From Lelliottia nimipressuralis (GTDB lineage: Bacteria > Pseudomonadota > Gammaproteobacteria > Enterobacterales > Enterobacteriaceae): a DNA stretch of 64,000 bases. The notes under the pieces are model-generated. The model saw only the letters and a list, made by a program, of their open reading frames with translations, made no database searches and was not told the origin of the DNA. A program made the translations under genes and the position numbers. Positions 46,100 through 55,712 of the stretch are shown here, piece by piece. Each line of letters opens with the position of its first letter. Position 1 is the first letter of the stretch. The DNA is taken from positions 434,001 to 498,000 of the forward strand of contig NZ_SDDX01000001.1 in assembly GCF_004115925.1 (NCBI RefSeq). Reading direction: 5' to 3'.

Positions 46100-47731
46100 T
46101 CACGATTTTCGACAGGTACTGATGAGATCCATCTGCGGATGATAAACCGCTGATTTTATGTTCATCATCCCGAGCACGGTCGAGAACAAATTATCCTGAG
46201 ACACCTCTGTTTTCGCCGCCCGATCGCGTAAACACGGCTCGTTGATACTGTAATTGTTCACGTAATCCGGCGAGAGCCAGAACATAAATGGAATATGCGT
46301 CTGCTGTTTCGGCGCCAGCATGTACGGCGTGCCGTGCAGATACAGTCCATTTTCGCCGAGCGATTCGCCGTGATCGGAGAGATAAATCAGCGCGGTGTTC
46401 ATTGTCGTCTGACGCGCTTTCAGTGCATCAATGGTTTTACTGACCACGCTATCCGTATAGAGGATGGTGTTGTCGTAGGTATTCATCAGCGCCTGATGAT
46501 CGCAGTCCTGAATCTGGTTGGTGTCGCAGGTCGGGGTAAACTGGCGATACGCTTTTGGATAGCGCTGGTAATAGGCCGGGCCGTGGCTACCCATCAGGTG
46601 GATCACCAGAACCGAGTCCTGCTTCAGGCCGTCGAGCACGTTATCCAGACGGTGCAGGTTGACGTCATCAATACAGGATTTATCTTTGCAGAACTGATCC
46701 AGTTTCCACTGGGTCATATCCGTGTGCGGAATACGATCGCAGGCACCCTTACAGCCGCCGTCGTTTTCACGCCACAGAAGATTAATACCTGCGTGCGCCA
46801 GCACATCCAGTAAACCTTCCTGATGGCGCGCCAGATCGGCATCATATTTTTTGCGCGGCATACCGGAGAACATGCACGGCACTGAAACTGCCGTTTCTGT
46901 TCCGCACGAAGACGCCTGCGGGAAGTTAATCATGTTCTCTTTTTTGAGCTGCGGGTTGGTGTCGCGCCCGTAGCCGTTGAGAGAGTAATTTTCCGCGCGA
47001 GAGGCTTCGCCAATCACCAGCACCAGTACCGTTTTTTTCTTCTGCGCCAGAATGACTGGCCCTTTCTGGGCGTCCTGGCCGATGCGTACCAGCGTTTGAT
47101 CGCCTGCAAACCAGCGGTTTTTGCTGTATTTGGCGATGGCGCTGACGTAGTTAGCAGGCGTCACCATTTTGACGATGCTTTTGTTATTGCGAAACAGCGA
47201 GGCGTAATCCTTATAGAAGACCGAGGCCACCAGAATAATCACCATCAGGGCACCCAGAATGGCCGCGACGCGCGTAAGCAGCGTGTACCACCATTTCCCG
47301 GAACGAATACGAATAAACAGCAGTGCAATGGAGGGAATCAAGCCGATCGCCGCGATCCACAGCAGCATTTGCGGTGTGACCAGCGCTGTGGCTTCCTGTG
47401 AGTTGGTCTCGAAAATATTCACCATCATGTTCTGATCGATGACGGCGCCATAGGTGAACATAAAGTACGTGGCCCCGGCGCAGCCCAGGGTCAACAGAAT
47501 CATCAGCGGTTTACGGATAAAGGGGATATTAAGCAGGCTGAAAATAATCACCCAGCCACAAAACAGAACCAGCGGCACGGACGCCGCAAACAGGAAATCG
47601 TGCAGATGCGACGGGGCAATAATCTGCCAGCTGCGCTGAATAAACAGGGCATTGAGGAGAGTAAAGAACAGGGCGCAGCCGAGGGTAAATTTAATATCGT
47701 TACACTGTAACTTTTTCGCAGACCACATCAT
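46100..47731 (-). CDS. eptA: Lipid A phosphoethanolamine transferase (EptA/MCR family)
   Basis: Inner membrane enzyme adding phosphoethanolamine to lipid A, lowering polymyxin binding. 543 residues: five membrane helices to about residue 175, then a periplasmic catalytic domain with E242 (GEASRAEN), catalytic T280 (SCGTETAVS), D453-H454 (LSDHGES), H383 and H466. The N-terminal part (IFETNSQEA) resembles MCR-9/10-type proteins as much as E. coli EptA. Start: ATG 47731 or the adjacent 47728; the ribosome site is weak and a four-codon mini-frame ATGGTTTCTTAA overlaps it. The gene is absent from this place in E. coli and not linked to pmrAB. Confidence 0.88.
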   Translation of the reverse strand: MMWSAKKLQCNDIKFTLGCALFFTLLNALFIQRSWQIIAPSHLHDFLFAASVPLVLFCGWVIIFSLLNIPFIRKPLMILLTLGCAGATYFMFTYGAVIDQNMMVNIFETNSQEATALVTPQMLLWIAAIGLIPSIALLFIRIRSGKWWYTLLTRVAAILGALMVIILVASVFYKDYASLFRNNKSIVKMVTPANYVSAIAKYSKNRWFAGDQTLVRIGQDAQKGPVILAQKKKTVLVLVIGEASRAENYSLNGYGRDTNPQLKKENMINFPQASSCGTETAVSVPCMFSGMPRKKYDADLARHQEGLLDVLAHAGINLLWRENDGGCKGACDRIPHTDMTQWKLDQFCKDKSCIDDVNLHRLDNVLDGLKQDSVLVIHLMGSHGPAYYQRYPKAYRQFTPTCDTNQIQDCDHQALMNTYDNTILYTDSVVSKTIDALKARQTTMNTALIYLSDHGESLGENGLYLHGTPYMLAPKQQTHIPFMFWLSPDYVNNYSINEPCLRDRAAKTEVSQDNLFSTVLGMMNIKSAVYHPQMDLISTCRKS

Positions 47732-47777
47732 TAAGAAACCATTTGTTATATTGATGAGGCGAGTATAGGGAGCGAAG

Positions 47778-47794
47778 ATTAGAGAAACCTTAAT
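47778..47794 (-). promoter_or_regulatory. Candidate PmrA (BasR) box upstream of the eptA-type gene
   Basis: On the minus strand ATTAAGGTTTCTCTAAT, close to the pmrC PmrA box CTTAAGGTTCACTTAAT as I recall it (two half-sites spaced by five bases). A -10-like TATACT follows at 47762-47767. Suggests induction by the PmrAB system. Confidence 0.5.
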
Positions 47795-47876
47795 GACACA
47801 TTTCTGTGCTAAAGCCCTTGCAGGCACGGCGTTTAACGTCTTCACTGAAGGTGTTAAGTGATTTCGGGAGGTGTGT

Positions 47877-48116
47877 GTGGCAGAGCAACTGGAGTTTTTC
47901 CCCATCCAGAGCCCGTGCCGGGGAATTTGTCAGTCGGATGAACGCGGTTTTTGCCGGGGCTGTATGCGCAGCCGCGACGAGCGTTTTAACTGGCAAAAGA
48001 TGAGCGACGCGGAAAAACAGGACGTCATACGCCTGTGCCGACAGCGTCTATTGCGCAAATTACGCGCAAACAAACCGACCGATACGGAAGAACCTCAGCA
48101 GCCTTCACTTTTTTAG
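47877..48116 (+). CDS. ydhL: DUF1289 protein YdhL
   Basis: 79-residue cysteine-rich small protein nearly the same as E. coli YdhL: SPCRGICQSDERGFCRGCMRSRDERFNW carries four cysteines (CxxxC and CxxC) that probably bind zinc. The start is GTG 47877 with GGGAG six bases upstream; earlier in-frame GTG 47871 adds two residues but spaces badly. Function unknown. Confidence 0.92.
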   Translation: MAEQLEFFPIQSPCRGICQSDERGFCRGCMRSRDERFNWQKMSDAEKQDVIRLCRQRLLRKLRANKPTDTEEPQQPSLF

Positions 48117-48164
48117 CGGCGGATATGCGTATACTCATGACATCACTTCCTTGAGGAAATTGTT

Positions 48165-49061
48165 ATGGTTCAGCGTATTGCCCTTGCCCCGCAGGGCCCA
48201 GAGTTTTCGCGTTTTGTCATGGGTTACTGGCGTCTGATGGACTGGAATATGTCCCCGCGCCAGCTGGTCAGTTTCATTGAGGAACATCTCGACCTCGGAA
48301 TTACCACTGTCGACCACGCCGATATCTACGGCGGCTATCTGTGCGAAGCGGCGTTTGGTGAGGCCATGAAACTTGCGCCACACCTGCGTGAGCGCATGGA
48401 GATTGTCACCAAATGCGGTATCGCCACCACCGCGCGCGCCGAAAATGCCCTGGGGCATTACATCACCGACAGCGATCACATCATCAAAAGCGCCGAGCAG
48501 TCCCTGGTCAATCTGGCCACCGACCATCTGGATTTGCTGCTGATTCACCGTCCCGATCCCCTGATGGATGCGGACGACGTGGCGCAGGCGTTCCTGTCGC
48601 TGCATCAGAGCGGGAAAGTGCGCCACTTCGGCGTGTCGAACTTCACACCGGCGCAGTTCGCGCTGCTTCAGTCCCGTCTGCCGTTTACGCTCGCGACCAA
48701 CCAGGTGGAAATCTCCCCGGTTCACCAGCCGCTGCTGCTCGACGGAACTCTCGATCAGCTGCAACAGCTGCGCATTCGTCCGATGGCCTGGTCCTGCCTT
48801 GGCGGTGGACGTCTGTTCAACGACGAGGCCTTCCAGCCGCTGCGAGATGAACTGGAAACCGTGGCCCGCGAGCTGAACGCCGAGAGTATTGAGCAAGTCG
48901 TTTATGCGTGGATCCTGCGCCTGCCGTCGCAGCCGCTGCCGATTATTGGCTCCGGCAAAATCGAGCGAGTGCGCTCGGCGATTGCGGCAGAAGAGTTGCA
49001 GATGACGCGCCAGCAGTGGTTCCGCATCCGCAAGGCCGCGCTGGGCTACGACGTACCTTAA
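48165..49061 (+). CDS. ydhF: Aldo/keto reductase-family oxidoreductase YdhF
   Basis: 298 residues, AKR TIM-barrel. Typical catalytic tetrad region DHADIYGGY (D, Y), K in EIVTKCG and H in LLIHRPDPL; NADPH region IIGSGKIERVRSA. Physiological substrate unknown. Precedes sodC as in E. coli. Confidence 0.94.
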   Translation: MVQRIALAPQGPEFSRFVMGYWRLMDWNMSPRQLVSFIEEHLDLGITTVDHADIYGGYLCEAAFGEAMKLAPHLRERMEIVTKCGIATTARAENALGHYITDSDHIIKSAEQSLVNLATDHLDLLLIHRPDPLMDADDVAQAFLSLHQSGKVRHFGVSNFTPAQFALLQSRLPFTLATNQVEISPVHQPLLLDGTLDQLQQLRIRPMAWSCLGGGRLFNDEAFQPLRDELETVARELNAESIEQVVYAWILRLPSQPLPIIGSGKIERVRSAIAAEELQMTRQQWFRIRKAALGYDVP

Positions 49062-49141
49062 CTGTGCATTAGCCTGACTTTCCGGTGAAAATATTGCCCC
49101 TGGTCTAAACTTTAGGGGCAAATTAAACCCGAGGAGGTCAT

Positions 49142-49660
49142 ATGAAGCGTTTTGCTCTGGCAGTCGTGACGCTGGTTGTGTGCGCAGGTGCGCAGGCAGC
49201 CAGCGAAACCGTCGACATGAATCTCGTTACCTCACAAGGGATCGGCCAGTCCATCGGGACGGTGACGATTTCCGAAACCGACAAAGGGCTGAAATTTGCG
49301 CCCGATCTCAAAGCACTTCCTCCTGGTGAACATGGTTTTCACGTTCACGCTAAAGGCAGCTGTCAGCCTGCACTGAAAGAGGGTAAAGCCTCTGCGGCAG
49401 AAGCCGCTGGCGGCCACTTTGACCCTCATCAGACGGGCAAGCACGAAGGTCCGGAAGGGCTAGGCCACGAGGGCGATCTGCCTGTGCTGGTGGTGAACAA
49501 CGACGGAATAGCCACCGACCCCGTTGTGGCACCGCGTCTGAAAAAACTTGATGACATCAAAGGCAAAGCACTGATGATTCACGTCGGCGGCGATAACATG
49601 TCCGATCAGCCTAAACCGCTGGGCGGTGGCGGCGCACGCTACGCCTGCGGCGTGATCTGA
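49142..49660 (+). CDS. sodC: Periplasmic copper-zinc superoxide dismutase
   Basis: 172 residues with a signal peptide ending AGAQA. Copper and zinc ligands are in [25 protein letters not shown] and LMIHVGGDN; disulfide Cys pair C74 / C168 region visible (KGSCQ, RYACGV). AGGAGG lies four bases upstream of ATG. Its last 22 bases overlap the convergent ydhK. Confidence 0.96.
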   Translation: MKRFALAVVTLVVCAGAQAASETVDMNLVTSQGIGQSIGTVTISETDKGLKFAPDLKALPPGEHGFHVHAKGSCQPALKEGKASAAEAAGGHFDPHQTGKHEGPEGLGHEGDLPVLVVNNDGIATDPVVAPRLKKLDDIKGKALMIHVGGDNMSDQPKPLGGGGARYACGVI

Positions 49661-51672
49661 TCGCTGATTGTCCCTGGCGGCGGGGCCTGTTCCAGCTGCG
49701 ACAGGGAGCAGTGTAAACGCCAGACAAGAGACGCTAAATCGCGCGCGGCCGGAAGGGGGTGGCGTGCGAGCGTCTCACTGATGCGCTGCAGCTCGGCAAG
49801 CGTGACCGCCAGCGGACGTTGCTGCACGCCCCGTTTGCTCATGACATCTCTCAGCAGAGAGATACAGATGTCGCGTACCTGCGACAGCGGATCTGAGCGC
49901 GTTTCCCACGCTCGCAACTGCCACACCACATGCGAGCAGTTCAGCAGCACTACGCCCCAGCGCAGCAGCCAGCGGCGGGATAATTCGTCCTGACTGTTGT
50001 TCAGCTGGCTGACGTGATGATAAACCAGCGATTCGTACTCATTTTCACTCAGATGGGGTTTGCGGCTGAGCTGATCGACAAATCCCGCGCGCAACTCGCG
50101 AATGTGGCGTCGGCTTTTGCGCGCATCGGAGCCAGGACGCAGGACCGCAAACGCCAGCCAGGCCAGACCAACACCGAGGATTTTCGCCAGATTATCATTC
50201 AGAAAATCGGCGAAATCGTACACCGGTGGATTAGTGACAGAGATAAACGAACCCATAAAGACGATCAGCTGCCCCCACAATCCGGCGAGTTTTGGCATCT
50301 GCAATTTCAGCAACTGCATGGTCGTGAGCAGCGGAAACAGGAACAGCAGGAACTGCCATAGATCGGTGATCTGCACCATCAGCCCGAATTTCACCGCGAA
50401 ACTGAACAGCGAGAGCAGCACCAGCGTGCGCAACAGCAGCGTGAGGGAGTTGAAGGGGGAAGCTGCCACGGAGTAAAGCACGCAGCTGATTGCCGCCAGA
50501 GTCAACGCCGCCGAGCCGGATTCCCATTGTGTCGTAATGCTCCATGCGCCCACCAGCATCAGGGCGCAAAAGGTGCGAAATCCGCTCCAGAGCGCTTCGA
50601 TATTATCCGTATGACGGGTCAGCGCCGGGCTGCCCGGCACCGCGAATTCGGTTATGGGCGTGGCTTCCTCAACGGCTCTGATCCAGCGGCTGCTGCGCAG
50701 ATATAAACGACAGAAATAGAGCAGCCGCTGCCAGAAGGCGCGATGGCGGTAGTCAAACTCATCCGTCGGGGCGAGAGGGGCAATAATCCGTGCCACCGTA
50801 AGGATATCGGTTTGCGGGTTAGCGAGCGCCGCCAGCAGACGGTCGATCACTTCCCGCGTGTTTTCCGGCGGATTTGGCCAGTTGAGTAACATCCTGCGCA
50901 GGCCGGAGAGGGCGCTGGTCATCCTCAATTGCTGGTGAAGAAGATAGTTCAGCAACGTGTTCTGGCGACGAAAACGGTAATGGCTCCAGAACGCCTGAAT
51001 ACGCAGCAGGTTCATCGTCAGGATCAGCCCGATGACTTTCTCATGGGCAAGGCGGATCGCGTCGCTGGAGTCAGGCTGCCAGAGTAAACTTGCGTGCTCA
51101 AGCAGGCGAGCATGCATGGTTTTCAGGGCGGTGATAAGCGTTGTTCCGTCCGAGGTGCTGGGCAGAATCATCATCATCACGCCGCCGCAGAGGATACCGA
51201 TGATCACTTCGCACACGCGTGCCTGAGCGATATCCCATAGCTCGGTGGTATCCAGAATGTTGACTACCGGAAAGGCGATAATCGCCGCCGTATAACCGGC
51301 GAGCTGGAACGCGTAGGCCACATTATTGGTAAAATGGGCGCAGGCCCAGGTACACAAGCCCAGCCAAGCGGCCATGCTTAGCAAAAAGAGCCAGGGATCG
51401 TTGAGCGTGTGCCCGGCGATAATCAGCGCCGCCGTGGCCCCCAGCAGGCTGCCCGCGACACGCCCGAGACTTTTACTGATCACCCCTCCGACGGTAGGAA
51501 AACTGACCACCGCCGCTGAGGTCATCGCCCAGTAAGGCTCATCCAGATTCAGATAATAGGCCACCGAAAGGGCCAGACACATGGCGATGCCGTTGCGCAG
51601 GGCATATCGCCACTGCGCAGGGGTTGCTTTGAACCACGGCATTTTGCGCCAGGAGAAAGCAGAGAGGTCCAT
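49639..51672 (-). CDS. ydhK: FUSC-family membrane protein YdhK (AaeB-like)
   Basis: 677-residue inner membrane protein with two blocks of about five helices (residues 20-165 and 355-510) separated by cytoplasmic regions, the fusaric-acid-resistance/AaeB plan. With YdhJ (membrane-fusion protein) and YdhI (small membrane protein) it forms an efflux operon like aaeXAB. Its start overlaps the ydhJ stop by one base (TGATG). Confidence 0.92.
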   Translation of the reverse strand: MDLSAFSWRKMPWFKATPAQWRYALRNGIAMCLALSVAYYLNLDEPYWAMTSAAVVSFPTVGGVISKSLGRVAGSLLGATAALIIAGHTLNDPWLFLLSMAAWLGLCTWACAHFTNNVAYAFQLAGYTAAIIAFPVVNILDTTELWDIAQARVCEVIIGILCGGVMMMILPSTSDGTTLITALKTMHARLLEHASLLWQPDSSDAIRLAHEKVIGLILTMNLLRIQAFWSHYRFRRQNTLLNYLLHQQLRMTSALSGLRRMLLNWPNPPENTREVIDRLLAALANPQTDILTVARIIAPLAPTDEFDYRHRAFWQRLLYFCRLYLRSSRWIRAVEEATPITEFAVPGSPALTRHTDNIEALWSGFRTFCALMLVGAWSITTQWESGSAALTLAAISCVLYSVAASPFNSLTLLLRTLVLLSLFSFAVKFGLMVQITDLWQFLLFLFPLLTTMQLLKLQMPKLAGLWGQLIVFMGSFISVTNPPVYDFADFLNDNLAKILGVGLAWLAFAVLRPGSDARKSRRHIRELRAGFVDQLSRKPHLSENEYESLVYHHVSQLNNSQDELSRRWLLRWGVVLLNCSHVVWQLRAWETRSDPLSQVRDICISLLRDVMSKRGVQQRPLAVTLAELQRISETLARHPLPAARDLASLVWRLHCSLSQLEQAPPPGTISDQITPQA

Positions 51673-52532
51673 CAGCGCGTTCCGATCGAGACGGTGCAGG
51701 TTGTGCCGGAGACCAGCGTGATGTCTGCCGGGAGTTTATCAAACTCCACGCGGACCGGAACGCGCTGGGCGAGGCGCACCCACGGCACGTTAGGTTTGAT
51801 GTCGGGCACAAGGCCGGAGTCGGTCTCGACACTCTGATCGTAAATGGCGCGACCAATGCTGGAGACGTGACCCTGTAACCGGGTGGAGCCGCTGTAAAGC
51901 GTGATCTGCGCCGGTGCGCCTTCCTGAATATGGCGAAGCTTTGTCTCTTCGAAATAGCCGACAACGTAGAACGAGTGGCTGTCTACCAGCGCAAAGACCG
52001 GCTGCCCCTGAGTGGCGTAGTTCCCCTCGCGGGTGGAAAGATTGGTTACCCATCCGTCAACGGGCGCTTTAACGACCGTTTGCGTGAGCTGCCACTGGGC
52101 TTGTTTCAGCGTAGCTTCTGCCACCTCAACGCTGGCCTGCATGGCTTTGACGTTGATGTTCGCGGTATCGAGATCTTCAGCAGAGATAAAGTTTTGCGGC
52201 AGGTGGCGGCGGCGATTGGCTTCATTGTTGGCTTTCGCCAGGTCGGACTGCGCTTTTGCCAGCTGCGCCTGGGCGTTCAGTACCGCGATATGAAACGGTG
52301 TCTCATCGATGCGAAAGAGTACGTCTCCCGCCTTCACCCGCTGGTTATCTTTCACCAGCAAAGACGTGATGCTCCCGGAGACCTGCGGCGTAATGCTGAC
52401 CTGCTCGGCGCGGACTTTGCCATCGCGCGTCCACGGCGACTGCATGTAAAAATTCCATAGCCACCAGCCCGCGACCAGTGCCAGAGCCAGAACCAACAGG
52501 CTGGAGAAATATTTAAGGGTTTTCAGCGACAT
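51672..52532 (-). CDS. ydhJ: HlyD-type membrane-fusion protein YdhJ (AaeA-like)
   Basis: 286 residues: one N-terminal membrane helix, biotinyl-lipoyl half-motifs around a helical hairpin ([21 protein letters not shown]), and beta barrel. Periplasmic adaptor of the YdhIJK pump. Start ATG 52532 gives [11 protein letters not shown] as in E. coli; a GTG three codons earlier is possible. Overlaps the end of ydhI. Confidence 0.93.
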   Translation of the reverse strand: MSLKTLKYFSSLLVLALALVAGWWLWNFYMQSPWTRDGKVRAEQVSITPQVSGSITSLLVKDNQRVKAGDVLFRIDETPFHIAVLNAQAQLAKAQSDLAKANNEANRRRHLPQNFISAEDLDTANINVKAMQASVEVAEATLKQAQWQLTQTVVKAPVDGWVTNLSTREGNYATQGQPVFALVDSHSFYVVGYFEETKLRHIQEGAPAQITLYSGSTRLQGHVSSIGRAIYDQSVETDSGLVPDIKPNVPWVRLAQRVPVRVEFDKLPADITLVSGTTCTVSIGTR

Positions 52533-52534
52533 AT

Positions 52535-52771
52535 TCACCACGCAATCAACAGAGCCAGAGCGAGACAGACGGAAAGTGTAAACAGCGAAAGATCCATCAG
52601 CATGGGGTGCCAGATTTCGCCGGAGTACATCCAGTCGCGAAGCAGCCGGTGAGCCATAAGCCAGATCAGAAAGCCCAGCATAACGGCTTTGAAAATCGGG
52701 GGAAAATAGACAGACGCACCGACAATCAGGTCCTGAAGGGGTAACCCCGCGGAGCTAGTAGAGAACTTCAC
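52535..52771 (-). CDS. ydhI: Small membrane protein YdhI (DUF1656, AaeX-like)
   Basis: 78 residues with two membrane helices, matching E. coli YdhI in length and [16 protein letters not shown] sequence. The start is GTG 52771, preceded by AGGATC; an in-frame extension to 52813 is not expected. First gene of ydhIJK, divergent from slyA. In E. coli and Salmonella neighbours of slyA are under SlyA control. Confidence 0.88.
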   Translation of the reverse strand: MKFSTSSAGLPLQDLIVGASVYFPPIFKAVMLGFLIWLMAHRLLRDWMYSGEIWHPMLMDLSLFTLSVCLALALLIAW

Positions 52772-52947
52772 GAGCAGAGATCCTTTGCAGTGGTGAGGGA
52801 GCAGTGTTAACACAATGAAGTGTCTTCATTAAGTGTAAATGATCCGTTCGGAATTGATGAATGCAGTATTGCATTTGTTTTGCCAATATAAATGCTGCAC
52901 ACTATTCTAAAATCAGTATAATAACTTAGCAAGCTAATTATAAGGAG

Positions 52948-53388
52948 ATGAAATTGGAATCGCCATTAGGTTCTGATCTGGCAAGGTTGGTACGCATCTG
53001 GCGTGCTCTGATTGACCATCGCCTGAAACCTCTGGAATTGACACAGACGCATTGGGTCACGCTGCATAACATTCATCAGTTGCCGCCCGATCAGTCACAA
53101 ATTCAACTGGCCAAAGCGATTGGCATTGAGCAGCCATCCCTGGTGCGTACGCTCGATCAGCTGGAGGAGAAGGGGCTGATTTCCCGGCAAACCTGCGCCA
53201 GCGATCGCCGTGCTAAACGCATTAAACTGACGGAAAAGGCAGCGCCTATCATCACTGAGATGGAAGCGGTGATCAGCAAAACGCGGGGGGAGATCCTCTC
53301 CGGGATTTCACCGGCCGAGCTGGAACAGCTGATTGATATGATTGCTCGCCTTGAGCAAAACATCAATGAGCTGCAAACCCGCGACTGA
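52948..53388 (+). CDS. slyA: MarR-family regulator SlyA
   Basis: 146 residues. Winged-helix DNA-binding part [46 protein letters not shown] is almost the same as in E. coli and Salmonella; only the C-terminal helix varies. Counter-silences H-NS at virulence and envelope genes. AAGGAG lies just before the ATG; an in-frame TTG two codons later has been used as start in older annotations. Confidence 0.97.
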   Translation: MKLESPLGSDLARLVRIWRALIDHRLKPLELTQTHWVTLHNIHQLPPDQSQIQLAKAIGIEQPSLVRTLDQLEEKGLISRQTCASDRRAKRIKLTEKAAPIITEMEAVISKTRGEILSGISPAELEQLIDMIARLEQNINELQTRD

Positions 53389-53397
53389 CGTCATGAC

Positions 53398-53425
53398 AAA
53401 GCCTTGCATCGCAAGGCTTTCTTTT
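53398..53425. terminator. Bidirectional terminator between slyA and the diguanylate cyclase
   Basis: AAAGCCTTGC / GCAAGGCTTT stem with a three-base loop, followed by CTTTTT; both neighbouring genes end here. Confidence 0.88.
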
Positions 53426-54786
53426 TAACGGTACACCACCACCCGGTTGCGCCCCGTCTCTTTAGCCTCATACATCGCCTTATCCGCACGCTCGACGCAC
53501 TCTTCAGCTGTAACCGCAGATGACGTCGCGGTATACACGCCCATGCTAATAGTGATTGGCTCCGGAAGCTGTCCGTGGGTGGTTTCACGATCGAAACTGC
53601 TCAGCAGGATACGGATCCGCTCGGCCACCTGGCGTGCCGCCTCTGGCGGGGTATTCGCCAGCAGCAAGACAAACTCTTCACCGCCGATGCGCGCGGCAAT
53701 ATCCTGAGGACGTACCGAATCCATCAGCAGATTGGCAACAAACTGCAGCACTTTGTCGCCTTGCAGATGACCGTAAGTGTCGTTGATACGCTTGAAGCGA
53801 TCGAGATCGCTGACAATCACCGACACGGGTTTACTGGCGCTGGTGGTTCTGAGCAAATGGTTCAAGGATTCGTAGAAGTAGCTGCGGTTGTAGAGACGCG
53901 TCAGGGCATCGCGAATCGAGTTCTGATAAGACTGCTGATATTTAAGATGGGAATCGCGGTAGAGACTGAAGACATCGTGCAGCAGGGTAAAAATAATCAG
54001 CAACGTGGCGGTCGTTTCAAACAGACGCGAGCTGTACCAGGCAAATCCCCCCACATAATCACTGGCAAACAGGGTGACCAGCGTAATCATATAGCAGACA
54101 CACAAAAAGCTGCCGCTGACCCAAAATTCATTACGCAGACGCGTGATGACCAGCATGGTGATTAAAGTGACAATCCAGAAAATAATCAGAATGAGATTAA
54201 TCACTTGATTCCATAATATTGTCATCTGCCGGGTGTCATTACTGACCAGATCTATCGAAAGTAATGTGCTGTGGCTCGAATATATCCACGCCAGAGTAAT
54301 CATTGAAACGGTAAACAGAAATAAACAGATAATAATAATTACATTTACGCGGCGCGGTAATACATGATGGCGCAGGGTGTAAAGTACCGCCGCGCATGTG
54401 ATCAGGAAGGCCATCATCGCGTTGCGGAACATGAAGAAAATCATCGCGTCGTTATAATTAATGCGATGCAGGCCGAACGAGGTGAGCCACGCCGGGAAGC
54501 TGCTCAGCGTCCCCAGCATCAGCACCGCGGAGCCCGCGAAGGCAAAGGCGATGGCGAGCAGGAAAATCCGGTTTTTATCGCACCAGTATTTCATCAGCAT
54601 AAAAAAGGCAATAAACAGATGAAAGACTAAAAGAAATATCGTTAGCGTAGGAAAAATTAATGGCGAAAGGCTCGGAATAATACTCTCTGTTTTTAAATAA
54701 AGAGTATGTAATATTCCATAAAAGACCAGACAGGCAAGCGAGAAGGAAACGTAGCGGTTTCCCAGATATCGGTTTATCACGATCAT
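53425..54786 (-). CDS. Membrane-bound diguanylate cyclase (GGDEF)
   Basis: 453 residues. About seven to eight membrane helices in residues 10-275 (MASE-type sensor region, most like the MASE4 group), then a GGDEF domain. Active-site GGEEF is intact with the upstream inhibitory RxxD (RPQD) at the correct five-residue spacing, and DLDRFKRINDTYGH is present, so it should make c-di-GMP with product inhibition. It lies between slyA and slyB, where E. coli has no such gene, and is AT-richer in its 5' half than its neighbours. Signal unknown. Confidence 0.88.
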   Translation of the reverse strand: MIVINRYLGNRYVSFSLACLVFYGILHTLYLKTESIIPSLSPLIFPTLTIFLLVFHLFIAFFMLMKYWCDKNRIFLLAIAFAFAGSAVLMLGTLSSFPAWLTSFGLHRINYNDAMIFFMFRNAMMAFLITCAAVLYTLRHHVLPRRVNVIIIICLFLFTVSMITLAWIYSSHSTLLSIDLVSNDTRQMTILWNQVINLILIIFWIVTLITMLVITRLRNEFWVSGSFLCVCYMITLVTLFASDYVGGFAWYSSRLFETTATLLIIFTLLHDVFSLYRDSHLKYQQSYQNSIRDALTRLYNRSYFYESLNHLLRTTSASKPVSVIVSDLDRFKRINDTYGHLQGDKVLQFVANLLMDSVRPQDIAARIGGEEFVLLLANTPPEAARQVAERIRILLSSFDRETTHGQLPEPITISMGVYTATSSAVTAEECVERADKAMYEAKETGRNRVVVYR

Positions 54787-54989
54787 ACGGTTGTTAACTG
54801 ACAGATAATACTTTATTAAGAAAAGAAGATGAGCGCGGAGGATAATGTAATGAGAGATGAAATACTTTGCGCGGGAACAAGAGAAGGGGAAGTAATTAAT
54901 TCACACGATGAATATGTTTTAGCGGATTAATTAATCGGAATGCATTCAAGAGTAATGGATGTGACCCTGAGGCCACATCCATTATGGAA

Positions 54990-55457
54990 TTAGCGTGGGG
55001 ATACAGTCACCTGGCTACCGTTGCTTGCCAGGACCACACGTTGGCCGCTAGCAAACTGGGTTTTACCCTGTTTCTGCACAACCATGATGGTGTTGCCGTC
55101 GTCTTTACGGATTTCCAGCTCAACGCCCTGGGTTTTGTTCATTGAACCCTGAACACCCTGACCCGCTACGCCACCCGCAACAGCACCTGCGGCAGTCGCC
55201 AGAGAACGTCCGGTGCCACCACCGACGGTGTTACCCAGGAAGCCACCCAGCACAGCACCACCAATCGCGCCAATCACGTTGTTGTCATCGCCACCCTGGA
55301 TCTGAACCGGGCGAACGTTAACAACAGTACCGTAAGTGACGTTCTGAACTTGCTTGGCTTCGGAGGCGGTGTAAACATCACCCGAAAGGGAATCGTTATT
55401 CACGCAGCCAGCCAGTGTTAAACCAATCAGTGAAACGCCCAGTACACGTAAAATCAT
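54990..55457 (-). CDS. slyB: Outer membrane lipoprotein SlyB
   Basis: 155-residue lipoprotein with lipobox LAGC (Cys17-Cys18 region) and a glycine-zipper segment VIGAIGGAVLGGFLGNTVGGGTG. Length and sequence match E. coli SlyB, a PhoPQ-regulated protein that stabilises outer membrane proteins. Start at 55457 (MILRVLGVS) is preceded by CAGGAGATTCAA; the longer in-frame extension is untranslated. A PhoP-box-like sequence lies 120 bases upstream. Confidence 0.96.
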   Translation of the reverse strand: MILRVLGVSLIGLTLAGCVNNDSLSGDVYTASEAKQVQNVTYGTVVNVRPVQIQGGDDNNVIGAIGGAVLGGFLGNTVGGGTGRSLATAAGAVAGGVAGQGVQGSMNKTQGVELEIRKDDGNTIMVVQKQGKTQFASGQRVVLASNGSQVTVSPR

Positions 55458-55579
55458 TTGAATCTCCTGTTCACCAACAACGCTCAAACTGAGCATCCGT
55501 TATGGCTAAATTATATGGCATTGAGAGCCATAGATCATATCTTTGCACTAACAATAGGAAAATTGTACTTGAATTTGAC

Positions 55580-55596
55580 TTAACGAGACATAAACG
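55580..55596 (-). promoter_or_regulatory. Candidate PhoP box upstream of slyB
   Basis: Minus strand CGTTTATGTCTCGTTAA: two GTTTA-like half-sites spaced by five bases, as in PhoP boxes. E. coli and Salmonella slyB are PhoP-activated. Confidence 0.5.
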
Positions 55597-55712
55597 GAAG
55601 AGGCGGGGTGCTTGAGATCGGACATTGTTAAAAAATATTAGCCGGTCATAGAAATACCCCTTCATTTATGGTGGAGTGGTGACCCCAAGCCCAGATAACC
55701 TAAGGAAAGCGC

